This document shows positions 10,301 through 18,680 of a DNA stretch of 32,953 bases, one piece after another (the stretch's first letter is position 1; each line of letters starts with the position of its first letter). The stretch is from Sphingobacteriia bacterium. GTDB lineage: Bacteria; Bacteroidota; Bacteroidia; J057; RFSG01. Made by a program: the position numbers and the translations under genes. Where the stretch lies: NCBI GenBank assembly GCA_009924095.1, contig RFSG01000021.1, positions 1 to 32,953 of the forward strand. Reading direction: 5' to 3'. The notes under the pieces are model-generated. The model was not told the DNA's origin. It was given only the letters and a program-made list of their open reading frames with translations, and ran no database searches.

Positions 10301-10631
10301 TATTCCCGGATGGTTAGTGGCAAGTCAAGGGGGTTTAACCGTTGCTTTGGATGTAAGTCTTACACCCGAGTTGCAAGAAGAGGGATATGCAAGAGAATTT
10401 ATCAATCGAATTCAAAATTTGCGTAAAGACACAGGCTTATCGGTTACCGACCGTATTCAACTAAAGATATCTGCCCATCCAGAATGGAATACAGCCCTAA
10501 ACCATTTTAAAGATTATATTTGCACCCAAACATTGAGTGATGCCCTTGAGGTTTCAGCGGACTTAACTGCTGGAATTTCAGTAGAAATCAATGATATCAA
10601 TTGTTGGATACAGCTTACGAAACAATCATGA
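7305..10631 (+). CDS. ileS: Isoleucyl-tRNA synthetase
   Basis: Class I aminoacyl-tRNA synthetase that charges tRNA-Ile with isoleucine in the cytosol, with CP1 editing. The HIGH-type motif is GIHH at about residues 56-59 within PPSANGKPGIHHVMART. The second catalytic signature is KMSKR at 653-657 (KMSKS in many relatives). Also seen are WTTTPWTLPSN and GTGIVHIAP of the editing domain, DVWFDSGAMPYAQW, and GVDQTRGWFF. The C-terminal anticodon-binding region begins around ERPELDRWILSAL. At about 1108 residues it fits the long, eukaryote-like IleRS type. I chose TTG at 7305 (MKKYPEYKEI) because the family begins with KYPEYK and a -7 box overlaps the longer reading from TTG 7275. The stop overlaps the next gene's ATG (ATGA), suggesting translational coupling. 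Confidence 0.97.
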   Translation: MKKYPEYKEIRLAEFEKEILEFWKAEHVFQESVTQREGAPVFTFYEGPPSANGKPGIHHVMARTIKDLFCRYQTLKGKQVLRKAGWDTHGLPVELQVEKLLGITKEDIGKTISIAEYNKVCKEEVMKFTSLWDDLTQRMGYWVDLSDPYVTYTPEYIESLWNILKRLFNKDLLYKGYTIQPYSPAAGTGLSSHELNLPGTYRMVKDTTVVAQFKLLETENEYFLAWTTTPWTLPSNTALAVGLNITYVCVETFNPYTYLPIKVILAKERMSAFFPEKKETKALTDYQPGDKEIPFKVLWEKSGKDLVGLEYEQLMPYVTPDSPAFRVIPGDFVTTEEGTGIVHIAPTFGADDMRVARQHNIPPLLVNDEYGQPTPLVDRTGKFVKEVTDYAGQYVKNYDNQDESSPDYKSVDVKIAIQLKNENKAFKVEKYEHTYPHCWRTDKPILYYPLNSWFIRTTAYKSRMVELNKTINWKPDSTGSGRFGNWLENLVDWNLSRSRYWGTPLPLWVSEDRSEIKCIGSIAELKAEVLKAEVAGIMPVGFWEGWEPHLDLHRPAVDDILLVSDSGKLLRREPDLVDVWFDSGAMPYAQWHYPFEGQDKFKHAFPADFIAEGVDQTRGWFFTLHALAVMLEDQVAYKNVIANGLVLDKFGNKMSKRLGNGVDPFEVIEKYGADCVRWYMMENAPPWENLKFNLDILVETQRKLFGTLYNTYGFFALYANLDSFVADEASEIPVEERPELDRWILSALHSLIQETEDALDQFDPTRASRAIQAFVIDQLSNWYVRLARKRFWHGELNSDKKAAYQTLYTCLVTTAKLMSPIAPFFAEWIYRNLSLSQVKDNRVVSVHLTHWPVFEASLQEKELETRMQIAQEVCSLVRGLRRKADIKIRQPLSRILIPADQEENILRIKAVEELILSEVNIKTIEFIGDDQGILIRKARPYFKTLGPKAGPLLKTLGARISEMNADEIREIEKNGVFTLSLPSGDFQLDKEDVEILTEDIPGWLVASQGGLTVALDVSLTPELQEEGYAREFINRIQNLRKDTGLSVTDRIQLKISAHPEWNTALNHFKDYICTQTLSDALEVSADLTAGISVEINDINCWIQLTKQS

Positions 10632-11020
10632 GTACTGAAGAAAAAAGCCATTACAGCAAAGCTGAACTAGAAGAATTTCGGGAGATTATTCTACGAAAAC
10701 TAGAGGAATCAAAAGCAGAATATCGCCGACTGCAGGACATGTTGCAAGAAAGCAATGAAATGGGTTCTGATAGTTATAACATGACGGAGTTTGGGGCTGA
10801 AACCTTAGATAAAGAACAAACCGAAATGTTTATGGCACGGGAAGCCCGTTTTATCGACAATTTAGGCAAAGCATTGATTCGTATTGAAAACGGATCTTAC
10901 GGCCGTTGTAGGGTAACCGGCACCTTAATCCCTGCCGCGAGATTAAGAATTGTTCCCCATACCTTATTGTCCTTAGAAGGCAAGAAAATGCTTAAAAACG
11001 ATCCTTCTTTAGAAGATTAA
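10628..11020 (+). CDS. TraR/DksA-family protein with degenerate zinc finger
   Basis: 130 residues, starting at the ATG that overlaps the ileS stop (ATGA); an earlier in-frame start at 10601 lies inside ileS and is not needed. A long helical N-terminal part (SKAELEEFREIILRKLEESK and onwards) forms the DksA-like coiled coil, with acidic residues near its turn (QESNEMGSDS). It is followed by the linker helix (EQTEMFMAREARFIDNLGKALIRIENG) and YGRCRVTGTLIPAARLRIVPHTLLS. In classical DksA the last region is a four-Cys zinc finger; here only C94 remains, as is common in Bacteroidota homologues. Members of this superfamily bind RNA polymerase through the secondary channel, so transcription control is likely but not shown. 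Its place between ileS and lspA is a familiar Bacteroidota arrangement. Confidence 0.9.
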   Translation: MSTEEKSHYSKAELEEFREIILRKLEESKAEYRRLQDMLQESNEMGSDSYNMTEFGAETLDKEQTEMFMAREARFIDNLGKALIRIENGSYGRCRVTGTLIPAARLRIVPHTLLSLEGKKMLKNDPSLED

Positions 11021-11028
11021 ACCTTAGT

Positions 11029-11712
11029 GTGAAAACCTACAAATATTTTGCGATTGCCTGTATCATTGTAGTCATTGATCAGATTGTGAAACTTATTGTC
11101 AAACTCAATATGAGTTTAGGCCAGGAGATTCCTGTGATTGGAGATGTCTTTAAGTTACATTTCATTGAAAATCCGGGTGCTGCTTTTGGATTGACGATTG
11201 CACACGTATATGAAGGTATTGCAGGTTTGTTTTTAACAGAACCTCATTTATCCGATGTTACCGCTAAATTAATATTGACTTTGTTTTCCATTTTTGCGGT
11301 TGGGTTTATTGTTTATTATTTATATCTATTACGAAATCAAAAAACAGCGCTTCCTTTATGGATATCCTTAATTTTAGGGGGAGCTATTGGGAATATTATT
11401 GATCGGGTATTTTATGGAGCTTGGTTTGCCTCTTTGAATGATTACGAAGGAGGATGGTTGTATGGTCGGGTAGTAGATATGTTTTATGTAGATATTTGGC
11501 AAGGTTATTTACCGCATTGGATACCTGGAATCGGAGGAGAATATTATTCCTTTTGGCCTATTTTTAATGTTGCTGATGCAGCTATTTCCGTTGGCATTGT
11601 AGCCATTTTGGTTTTTCAACATCGATTATTTAGCAATCCCATATCAACCCCTTCTGAACCTACGGAGGTAGAAACAAAAGGTACAGAACCTTTAGCTGAA
11701 GAGGTGTCATAA
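11029..11712 (+). CDS. lspA: Lipoprotein signal peptidase (signal peptidase II)
   Basis: An aspartic peptidase of the inner membrane that removes the signal peptide from diacylglyceryl-modified prolipoproteins. 227 residues starting at GTG 11029, eight bases after the DksA-like gene. Visible family motifs are VIDQIVK (15-21), ENPGAAFG (47-54), LGGAIGNIIDR (116-126), RVVD (147-150) and FNVADAAIS (179-187). By comparison with known LspA, the catalytic pair is D150 and D183. They are 33 residues apart rather than about 19, because of an inserted segment (about 153-175, with WQGYLPHWIPGIGGEYYS); a second insertion follows AAFG (about 57-77). Such insertions are common in Bacteroidota LspA. Four hydrophobic segments are seen. 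The hydrophilic, Thr/Glu-rich tail (205-227) looks disordered. Confidence 0.96.
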   Translation: MKTYKYFAIACIIVVIDQIVKLIVKLNMSLGQEIPVIGDVFKLHFIENPGAAFGLTIAHVYEGIAGLFLTEPHLSDVTAKLILTLFSIFAVGFIVYYLYLLRNQKTALPLWISLILGGAIGNIIDRVFYGAWFASLNDYEGGWLYGRVVDMFYVDIWQGYLPHWIPGIGGEYYSFWPIFNVADAAISVGIVAILVFQHRLFSNPISTPSEPTEVETKGTEPLAEEVS

Positions 11713-11729
11713 CCCTAAAGCATATTCTT

Positions 11730-13199
11730 ATGCATTTTAGGGTTACTCAAAACGCTTTTAGAAACTTAACAGGAGCAAGTTTTAAACAACCTTATTTTTG
11801 GATTTCTTGGGGAGTTACCCTACTATCTATCATTATAAGTTTATTCCCTGCAATTATCAATGGGTTTCCCATTTTGTATTCTGATTCGGGAACCTATATT
11901 GAACGTGCATTTAGTAATATTCCCCCTGCAGATAGGTCCATCGGGTATAGTTGGTGGATAAGAGCAACTAGTTGGCAAACGGGTTTATGGCCGGTTATCA
12001 TCGCGCAAGCATGGATTAGTGTAATTCTTTTTAAAGATTTTATTTATCAATATCAAATCCCTTATCGTCATGTGGTTTTGGTAGTATTGACGCTAATATT
12101 AAGCTGTTGCAGTGCCTATGCTTATACGGTATGCCATATCCTGGCGGATGCATTTGCGCCCCTAGGGGTTTTATCGCTTTGGCTCTGGTGGAGATTTCCA
12201 AGTGTAACGTTAGGAAAAAAAATATTTTGGTTATCCCTATGGACAATTAGTATTGGTGTTCATTATAGTCATTTTTTAACCGGCTTTATTTTTCTGATTG
12301 TAGGGATTGGTGTGCTGGCTACAGGAAGTATTTATTCTCGGTTCAAAAGAGGGCTTTTACCTATTGGAATTTGGATTGTCGTTGGACTATTACTTTCCTG
12401 GCAACAATATCTCCACAATCGTCCTTTTACCCTGAATCCAGGAGCACCTGTTTTTTTAGTTGCCAGGTTTTGTGAGAACAATTATGTACAAAACTATTTA
12501 ACGAAAGCATGCATTGATAAGCGTTGGGACTTATGTTCAAATCAAGCAGATATTCCTTCAAATCCTATGTCATTTTTATGGGATACTCAACATTCTGCAT
12601 TGTATAAAACCTATTGGCCAAAGCAGTTGGCAAATGCAACCAATGATGACATGTTTGTGATTGCAGCGCTCGACTGTAAAGAAATTTTAGAAGGTATGTT
12701 AAAAGACCCTAAAACGAGAGAAGGCATGTTAACAGAAGTGGTTAATGGGACAGGTATGCAATTATTTAAAAATGATATTGCTTTAGATTGGGGACCCTAT
12801 GGAGAACATTCAGCCCCTTTAAGTGCGATTACGAATAGAGTGCCTAAGGACTTACCCGCCTTTCAAGCGAGCGGCCAACAAACTGGGGGATGGGTTCACT
12901 TTTATTGGCTGAATACCTGGCAATGGTGGAGCATACAAGGCTTATGGGTCTTATTACTTTTGCTTTGGCGGCACCCGCAAACAGACCTGAAAGAAATGTT
13001 CCGGTTTGCGATTTGGGTATTCTTATTATTGTTTATCAATGCCTTTATTACCGGAGGATTGGCAAATGTTTATGACCGATTACAGACCCGAGTTTTTTGG
13101 GTAATTTGGCTATTACCCTTACCTGCTTTATCTTCTTATCTAAAATCCTTCTTTACAAAATTTAAACGGGTAGAAATACCTTCTGAAAAGCCTATGTGA
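11730..13199 (+). CDS. Polytopic membrane protein of unknown function (GT-C-like)
   Basis: 489 residues with about ten hydrophobic segments. After TM1 (about 23-42) comes GFPILYSDSGTYIERAF (45-61) and then PADRSIGYSWW (66-76). The early loop carrying an acidic SDSGxY motif and the P-x-x-R-x-x-GY motif recall GT-C-type polytopic glycosyltransferases, but I cannot name a family with certainty. A large loop (about 245-385) has four Cys and many Trp, with NNYVQNYLTKACIDKRWDLC and DWGPYGEHSAP. A further TM cluster follows it. The start ATG lies 17 bases after the lspA stop, so it is probably co-transcribed with ileS-dksA-lspA. It is not related by obvious motifs to the other two membrane proteins here. 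Confidence 0.75.
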   Translation: MHFRVTQNAFRNLTGASFKQPYFWISWGVTLLSIIISLFPAIINGFPILYSDSGTYIERAFSNIPPADRSIGYSWWIRATSWQTGLWPVIIAQAWISVILFKDFIYQYQIPYRHVVLVVLTLILSCCSAYAYTVCHILADAFAPLGVLSLWLWWRFPSVTLGKKIFWLSLWTISIGVHYSHFLTGFIFLIVGIGVLATGSIYSRFKRGLLPIGIWIVVGLLLSWQQYLHNRPFTLNPGAPVFLVARFCENNYVQNYLTKACIDKRWDLCSNQADIPSNPMSFLWDTQHSALYKTYWPKQLANATNDDMFVIAALDCKEILEGMLKDPKTREGMLTEVVNGTGMQLFKNDIALDWGPYGEHSAPLSAITNRVPKDLPAFQASGQQTGGWVHFYWLNTWQWWSIQGLWVLLLLLWRHPQTDLKEMFRFAIWVFLLLFINAFITGGLANVYDRLQTRVFWVIWLLPLPALSSYLKSFFTKFKRVEIPSEKPM

Positions 13200-13257
13200 A
13201 TCAAGATAGACACGAGTCTATTAACAAATTCCTTAATTTTACTTTATTAACGGTTAT

Positions 13258-14553
13258 ATGGAAAACTGGCAGAGTTATCAGAAAGTTATTCTTCCTGATG
13301 TGGAGAATTATCACAAGATAGAGGTATATACCCAACATGGGGGATATGAAGCCTTAAAAAAGGTATTGACCTCAGGGCAATTTACTCCCCGTCAAGTGAT
13401 TGATGAAGTTAAGGCAGCGAATATTCGTGGTCGTGGAGGGGCAGGATTTAATGCGGGATTGAAGTGGTCATTTATGCCTCCTAAAAAAGAGGGTGTTCCT
13501 CGTTATTTAGCTTGTAATGGGGATGAATCAGAGCCTGGAACTATAAAAGATCGAAGAATCTTTGAATACAATCCTCACCTTTTTATTGAAGGCGTTCTGA
13601 TTGCTTGTTATGCCATGGAGTTGGATGCAGCCTATGTTTATATTCGGGGAGAGTATAAAGATTGGGCAGACATGTTGCAAAAAGCGATTGACGAAGCTTA
13701 TACAAAAGGGTTTATTGGTGAGCACATATTAGGTTCTGGCTTTTCAACCCATATTCATGTGCATTTGGGTGCAGGTGCCTATATCTGCGGAGAAGAGACT
13801 TCTCTGATGGAATCTTTGGAAGGCAAACGTGCTTATCCTCGTTCAAAGCCACCCTTTCCAGCACAAGCAGGATTGTGGGGAAAACCGACTACCATCAACA
13901 ATATTGAAACCTTAGCGTGTGCAGCCTTGGTAATGAAAAATGGGGCCGCTTGGTTTTCTTCTATTGGTGCTAAAACCTACCCAGGTCCGGTACTCTATGG
14001 AATATCCGGACATGTTCTTAAGCCTGGGGTTTATGAATACCCAACGGGTATGCTGATTTCGGATTTGATTTACAAAGTGGCGGGTGGAATTCGGAATGGC
14101 AAAAAACTCAAGGCTGTTGTGCCCGGAGGATCATCAGTTCCAGTGTTAACAGCCGACATGATTGAAGGCATTACCATGGATGCAGATTCCCTAAGGACTG
14201 TAGGCACTTATATGGGTACTGCTGGAATGTGTATTCTGGATGAAGACACTGATATGGTCAAATTCTTGAAAAGAATTGCTCATTTCTATCATCATGAATC
14301 TTGCGGGCAATGCACCCCTTGTAGAGAAGGAACAGGTTGGCTTGAAAAACTCATTTCTAAGATCGACCGAGGAGAAGGAGAAATGAAAGACTTGGATTTG
14401 CTATTAGACTTATGTGACAATATGGAAGGTAGAACAGTATGTGCTTTAGCAGATGCTGCAGCTTGGCCTGTACGGAACACCATCATTCGATTCCGTTCTG
14501 AATTTGAAGCCAAAATTGTTACCAAACAGGTTTTTGCTGTATCTGGTCATTAA
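13258..14553 (+). CDS. nuoF: NADH-quinone oxidoreductase subunit F (complex I NADH-binding, FMN and 4Fe-4S)
   Basis: 431 residues, close to the usual NuoF length. The subunit binds NADH and FMN and passes electrons to the N3 4Fe-4S cluster in the peripheral arm of complex I. Seen motifs: IRGRGGAGFNAGLKW (56-70) for nucleotide binding, ACNGDESEPGTIKDR, GAGAYICGEETSLMESLEG (about 171-189), and the cluster ligands C349, C352 and C355 in ESCGQCTPCREGTGW, with C395 in RTVCALADAAAW. All key residues are intact. No nuoE or nuoG is adjacent: the upstream gene is a membrane protein and the downstream gene is sucA, 66 bases away. Formate dehydrogenase or hydrogenase flavin subunits share this fold, but the length and lack of extra domains favour NuoF. 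Confidence 0.93.
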   Translation: MENWQSYQKVILPDVENYHKIEVYTQHGGYEALKKVLTSGQFTPRQVIDEVKAANIRGRGGAGFNAGLKWSFMPPKKEGVPRYLACNGDESEPGTIKDRRIFEYNPHLFIEGVLIACYAMELDAAYVYIRGEYKDWADMLQKAIDEAYTKGFIGEHILGSGFSTHIHVHLGAGAYICGEETSLMESLEGKRAYPRSKPPFPAQAGLWGKPTTINNIETLACAALVMKNGAAWFSSIGAKTYPGPVLYGISGHVLKPGVYEYPTGMLISDLIYKVAGGIRNGKKLKAVVPGGSSVPVLTADMIEGITMDADSLRTVGTYMGTAGMCILDEDTDMVKFLKRIAHFYHHESCGQCTPCREGTGWLEKLISKIDRGEGEMKDLDLLLDLCDNMEGRTVCALADAAAWPVRNTIIRFRSEFEAKIVTKQVFAVSGH

Positions 14554-14619
14554 TATTGCCCTTATGTGTTGACGTTCCTTTATTAGTGCTTACGATCCAA
14601 TCTATTCCATCAAATATTT

Positions 14620-17403
14620 ATGGCTGAACAGTTTTCTTTCCTGAGTAATGCAGAACCAGGCGCAATTGAAGAAATGTATGGGCGATATCTGCAGGACCCT
14701 CAACAAGTAGAAGAAAGTTGGCGGCAGTTTTTTTATGGGTTTGACTTTGCTCGAACGCATTACAATATTGAAGACTCCACCCCAGCTTCTGCTGCGCAGG
14801 CAAAAGAAATGAACGTGATGAATCTGATTCACGGGTATCGGCAAAGAGGTCATTTGTTCACCAAAACCAATCCGGTTAGAGAAAGACGAAAATATTTTCC
14901 AACGCTTGACCTTGAAAATTTTGGATTGTCCTCTGCTGACTTAGAAACCAATTTTCACTCAGGTAAAGAAATTGGATTGGGAACCACTTCCCTAAAAAAC
15001 ATTATTCAACACTTAGAACAAACCTATTGCCAATCGATTGGTGCGGAATACCGGTATTTAAGGGAACCTGAAACCTTAAATTGGATTCAACAACGAATGG
15101 AAAGCGTGCGTAATAGTCCATCCTATTCGAGTGAGATTAAAAAGCATTTATTACATCAATTAAATTCAGCCGTAGTTTTTGAAAGTTTCCTTCACACGAA
15201 ATTTGTTGGCCAAAAAAGGTTTTCTCTGGAAGGAGCAGAAACTACTATCGCAGCATTAGATACAATTATACAAAGAGGGGCAGAATTAGGGATTCAGGAG
15301 TTTGTAATGGGTATGGCACATAGAGGTAGATTAAATGTGCTCGCCAATGTTTTACATAAAGAGTTTGCTCGAATCTTTAAAGAATTTGAAGGGGGATATT
15401 TCGATAATTTTTTTGATGGAGATGTTAAGTACCACTTAGGATTTTCCTCAGATGTAATTGCCCGAAATGGAGAAAAAGTTCATTTAACCTTAACCCCTAA
15501 TCCTTCCCACTTGGAAGCGGTTGACCCAGTAGTTGAGGGAATCGTAAAAGCTAAGCTAACCCATACATACGAAGGAGATTTAAATAGAATAGCGCCTATC
15601 CTAATTCATGGAGACGCTTCTATCGCTGGTCAGGGAATTGTTTATGAGGTTATTCAAATGTCCTTGGTAAAAGGCTTTAGAACTGGTGGCACGATTCATT
15701 TAGTCATTAATAACCAAGTCGGTTTTACAACTAACTATTTGCAAGGGAGATCCAGTACCTATTGTACGGATGTAGCTAAGGTTACTTTGTCTCCTGTTTT
15801 TCACGTGAATGGGGATGATGTTGAGGCGGTAGCTTTAGCGGTTGAAATCGCCGTTGAATTTCGGCAACGTTTTCATAAGGATGTGTTTATTGATTTACTC
15901 TGTTATCGTAAACATGGACACAATGAGGGAGATGAGCCTCGGATTACCCAGCCTTTGTTGTATAAGGAAATTGCGGTTCATCCCAACCCGAGAGATATAT
16001 ATTCCCAGAAATTAATTGCCTCTGGAGACATTTCGGCGGAGTATACCAAAACCATAGAGAAGGAATTCCGGAGCTTATTACAACAGGAATTAGAAAAATC
16101 AAAAGACATGGAAATGGGTGCTATTCATTCCTTTTTGGAAGGTAAATGGACAGGAATCCGAATGGCAGAACCCCATGATTTTTTACAATCCCCAGAAACA
16201 GGAGTTTCTTTGGCTTTGCTAAAAGACATTTCCGCTAGACTTTATGCCCGACCTGAAGGATTAAAGTTTTTTAATAAGCTGGAAAAGGTGTTGGATGATA
16301 GGCGGAAAATGGTAGAAGAAACCAATGCCTTAGATTGGGGCATGGGAGAAACGCTTGCCTATGCAACCTTGGTTCAGGAAGGATTTGATGTTCGTTTATC
16401 GGGGCAGGATGTAGAAAGGGGAACCTTTTCTCATCGCCATGCAATTTTAAAAGTTGAAGACTCAGAGCAAGAATATATACCCCTCCAAAACATTCAGGAA
16501 GGACAAGGTAAATTCCATGTGTTTAATTCTATTTTATCTGAATATGGGGTATTAGGATTTGAATATGGTCATTCCCTCGCTGCTCCAAATTGTTTGACCA
16601 TTTGGGAAGCTCAATATGGGGACTTCTTCAATGGGTCACAGATTATCATTGATCAATATCTTTCTGCAGCCGAAACGAAATGGCAAAGAATGACCGGCTT
16701 AGTTATGCTTCTTCCGCATGGATACGAAGGGTCAGGACCCGAACATAGCTCTGCTCGTATTGAAAGATTCTTAGAGTTGTGTGCAGGAAACAATATGCAG
16801 GTTGCCAACTGTACATTGCCGGCTAACTATTTCCACTTGCTTCGTCGCCAACAACATAGACCTTTCCGCAAGCCTTTAGTCGTATTCACTCCGAAAGGAT
16901 TATTACGCCATCCTAAATGTGTGAGCCCATTGGAAGACTTTAGTACTGGAAGTTTCCAAGAAGTTATTCCAGATACAATTGAAGATATTGCTTCGATTAA
17001 ACGGGTATTGTTGTGTTCAGGGAAAATATATTATGAATTATTGGAATATCGTCAACAAATGAATATCACCGATGTTGCTTTAGTCCGTATTGAACAGTTA
17101 TATCCTTTCCCGGTAAATTTCTTGGTAACTGAACTTGCTAAATACAGCAAAGCTACGGAATGGGTTTGGGTGCAAGAAGAACCTGAAAACATGGGAGCTT
17201 GGGGATTTTTATTACGTAAATTCACGCATACCCCTGAGTTGTCACCTTATACTTTCAGGGGCATCACTCGAAAAGAAAGTAGTAGTCCAGCCACCGGATC
17301 TTCTAAACTTCATGCAGCCCAACAACAAGAAATTATTCAATCGGCATTAGTAGTAGAAAAATCGGGCAGTAATGGTCGTAAAAAATTAGTCAAGCAGTCT
17401 TAA
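14620..17403 (+). CDS. sucA: 2-oxoglutarate dehydrogenase E1 component
   Basis: 927 residues, the usual size. It is the thiamine-diphosphate enzyme that decarboxylates 2-oxoglutarate and transfers the succinyl group to the lipoyl arm of E2 in the TCA cycle. The N-terminus ([27 protein letters not shown]) is the E1o-specific segment that contacts the rest of the complex. Further motifs are [15 protein letters not shown] (about 230-244), [28 protein letters not shown] (about 329-342, start of the ThDP/Mg site), [28 protein letters not shown], and [14 protein letters not shown] in the pyrimidine-binding half. The C-terminal part has EEPENMGAW. The start ATG at 14620 gives MAEQFSFLS. sucB follows after 20 bases, so the two are surely co-transcribed. 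Confidence 0.97.
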   Translation: MAEQFSFLSNAEPGAIEEMYGRYLQDPQQVEESWRQFFYGFDFARTHYNIEDSTPASAAQAKEMNVMNLIHGYRQRGHLFTKTNPVRERRKYFPTLDLENFGLSSADLETNFHSGKEIGLGTTSLKNIIQHLEQTYCQSIGAEYRYLREPETLNWIQQRMESVRNSPSYSSEIKKHLLHQLNSAVVFESFLHTKFVGQKRFSLEGAETTIAALDTIIQRGAELGIQEFVMGMAHRGRLNVLANVLHKEFARIFKEFEGGYFDNFFDGDVKYHLGFSSDVIARNGEKVHLTLTPNPSHLEAVDPVVEGIVKAKLTHTYEGDLNRIAPILIHGDASIAGQGIVYEVIQMSLVKGFRTGGTIHLVINNQVGFTTNYLQGRSSTYCTDVAKVTLSPVFHVNGDDVEAVALAVEIAVEFRQRFHKDVFIDLLCYRKHGHNEGDEPRITQPLLYKEIAVHPNPRDIYSQKLIASGDISAEYTKTIEKEFRSLLQQELEKSKDMEMGAIHSFLEGKWTGIRMAEPHDFLQSPETGVSLALLKDISARLYARPEGLKFFNKLEKVLDDRRKMVEETNALDWGMGETLAYATLVQEGFDVRLSGQDVERGTFSHRHAILKVEDSEQEYIPLQNIQEGQGKFHVFNSILSEYGVLGFEYGHSLAAPNCLTIWEAQYGDFFNGSQIIIDQYLSAAETKWQRMTGLVMLLPHGYEGSGPEHSSARIERFLELCAGNNMQVANCTLPANYFHLLRRQQHRPFRKPLVVFTPKGLLRHPKCVSPLEDFSTGSFQEVIPDTIEDIASIKRVLLCSGKIYYELLEYRQQMNITDVALVRIEQLYPFPVNFLVTELAKYSKATEWVWVQEEPENMGAWGFLLRKFTHTPELSPYTFRGITRKESSSPATGSSKLHAAQQQEIIQSALVVEKSGSNGRKKLVKQS

Positions 17404-17423
17404 CCCTACCTAACCACGGCAGT

Positions 17424-18644
17424 ATGATTATAGAAATGAAGATTCCTAGTCCGGGAGAATCCGTTACAGAAGTAGTAATTGATACCTGGTTAAAGCCTGA
17501 TGGGGCTTATGTTGAGATGGATGAAGCACTTGCTGAGATTCAATCCGACAAGGCAATGTTATCCTTAAATGCTGAAAAGAGTGGAATGTTAACCATTAAG
17601 GTTCAGGCCGGTGAAACGGTACCCGTTGGTGCTGTTGCTTGTACTATAGATACTTCTGTTTCAGCCCCTGCTGGAACTACAGAAGAAAAAACACCCGCTT
17701 TGGTTGCTCCTTCTGCAGAAAAAACAAACTCCGAAAAGTCCTATGCCAGTGGGCTTCCATCTTCATCAGCCGAAAAATTGATGAATGAAAAAGGTATTTC
17801 CCCCAGTCAGGTGGAAGCAACCGGACGGTCGGGCAGAATTACAAAGTCGGATGTTGTAACGGCCTTAAGCCAACCTGCAGCAGTAAAAACCAACCCAACC
17901 CCCAAGAGTACCGAAGCAACTAAACCTGCTTTAATCCCATCAGAAAGAAGTGAGCGTCGGGAAAAGATGTCTCAATTGCGCAAGAAAATTGCCCAGCGAT
18001 TGGTGGCTGTTAAAAATGAAACGGCAATGCTTACCACCTTCAATGAAGTAGATATGACTGCTATCATGGAGGTTAGAAAAAAATACAAGGACAAATTCAA
18101 AGAAACCCATGAGGTTAACCTTGGCTTTATGTCCTTCTTTACCAAAGCAGTTTGTGAAGCGCTACAAAAATTCCCAGCAGTAAATGCACAAATTCAAGGG
18201 GATGAATTGGTGTATCATAACTATGCAGATATTGGCATAGCCGTAAGTACCGAACGAGGACTGGTAGTGCCGATTATTCGTAATGCAAACCAAATGAGTT
18301 TGGCAGAAATAGAAAAAGCCATTTTGGTATTTGCAGGAAAAGCCAGAGAAAGCAGAATCAGCTTAGACGATATGACCGGGGGCACTTTTACCATTACCAA
18401 TGGTGGAGTTTTTGGGTCATTAATGTCAACCCCTATATTAAACCCTCCTCAAAGTGCTATTCTGGGTATGCATAATATCGTTTCACGGCCTATCGCTGTT
18501 GAGGGTAGGGTAGAAATCAGACCGATGATGTATATCGCATTATCCTATGATCATAGAGTTATTGATGGAAAAGAATCTGTTAGCTTTTTGGTAAAAGTTA
18601 AAGAACTATTAGAAGATCCAACCCGAATGTTGTTAGGTATCTAA
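17424..18644 (+). CDS. sucB: 2-oxoglutarate dehydrogenase E2 component (dihydrolipoyl succinyltransferase)
   Basis: 406 residues. The lipoyl domain (1-75) carries the lipoylated lysine K43 in [12 protein letters not shown] Pro/Ala/Thr-rich linker follows. The peripheral subunit-binding domain (about 108-148) contains [19 protein letters not shown] and GRITKSDV. A second linker leads to the catalytic domain (about 175-406), which has [33 protein letters not shown] and the active-site H377 and D381 in SYDHRVIDG. The enzyme transfers succinyl from lipoamide to CoA. The single lipoyl domain and the [13 protein letters not shown] start fit SucB rather than pyruvate dehydrogenase E2. E3 (lpd) is not in the window. 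The gene ends 36 bp before the convergent LIC_10190-like pseudogene; no clear hairpin terminator is visible there. Confidence 0.96.
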   Translation: MIIEMKIPSPGESVTEVVIDTWLKPDGAYVEMDEALAEIQSDKAMLSLNAEKSGMLTIKVQAGETVPVGAVACTIDTSVSAPAGTTEEKTPALVAPSAEKTNSEKSYASGLPSSSAEKLMNEKGISPSQVEATGRSGRITKSDVVTALSQPAAVKTNPTPKSTEATKPALIPSERSERREKMSQLRKKIAQRLVAVKNETAMLTTFNEVDMTAIMEVRKKYKDKFKETHEVNLGFMSFFTKAVCEALQKFPAVNAQIQGDELVYHNYADIGIAVSTERGLVVPIIRNANQMSLAEIEKAILVFAGKARESRISLDDMTGGTFTITNGGVFGSLMSTPILNPPQSAILGMHNIVSRPIAVEGRVEIRPMMYIALSYDHRVIDGKESVSFLVKVKELLEDPTRMLLGI

Positions 18645-18680
18645 TCTTCTATTTCTTCCTAAGTTAATTGACCTTTTTGC

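Noticed and set aside
18645..18680. Bidirectional terminator between sucB and the convergent pseudogene
   Set aside because: The 36 bases are pyrimidine-rich but contain no convincing GC-rich hairpin followed by a T-run.
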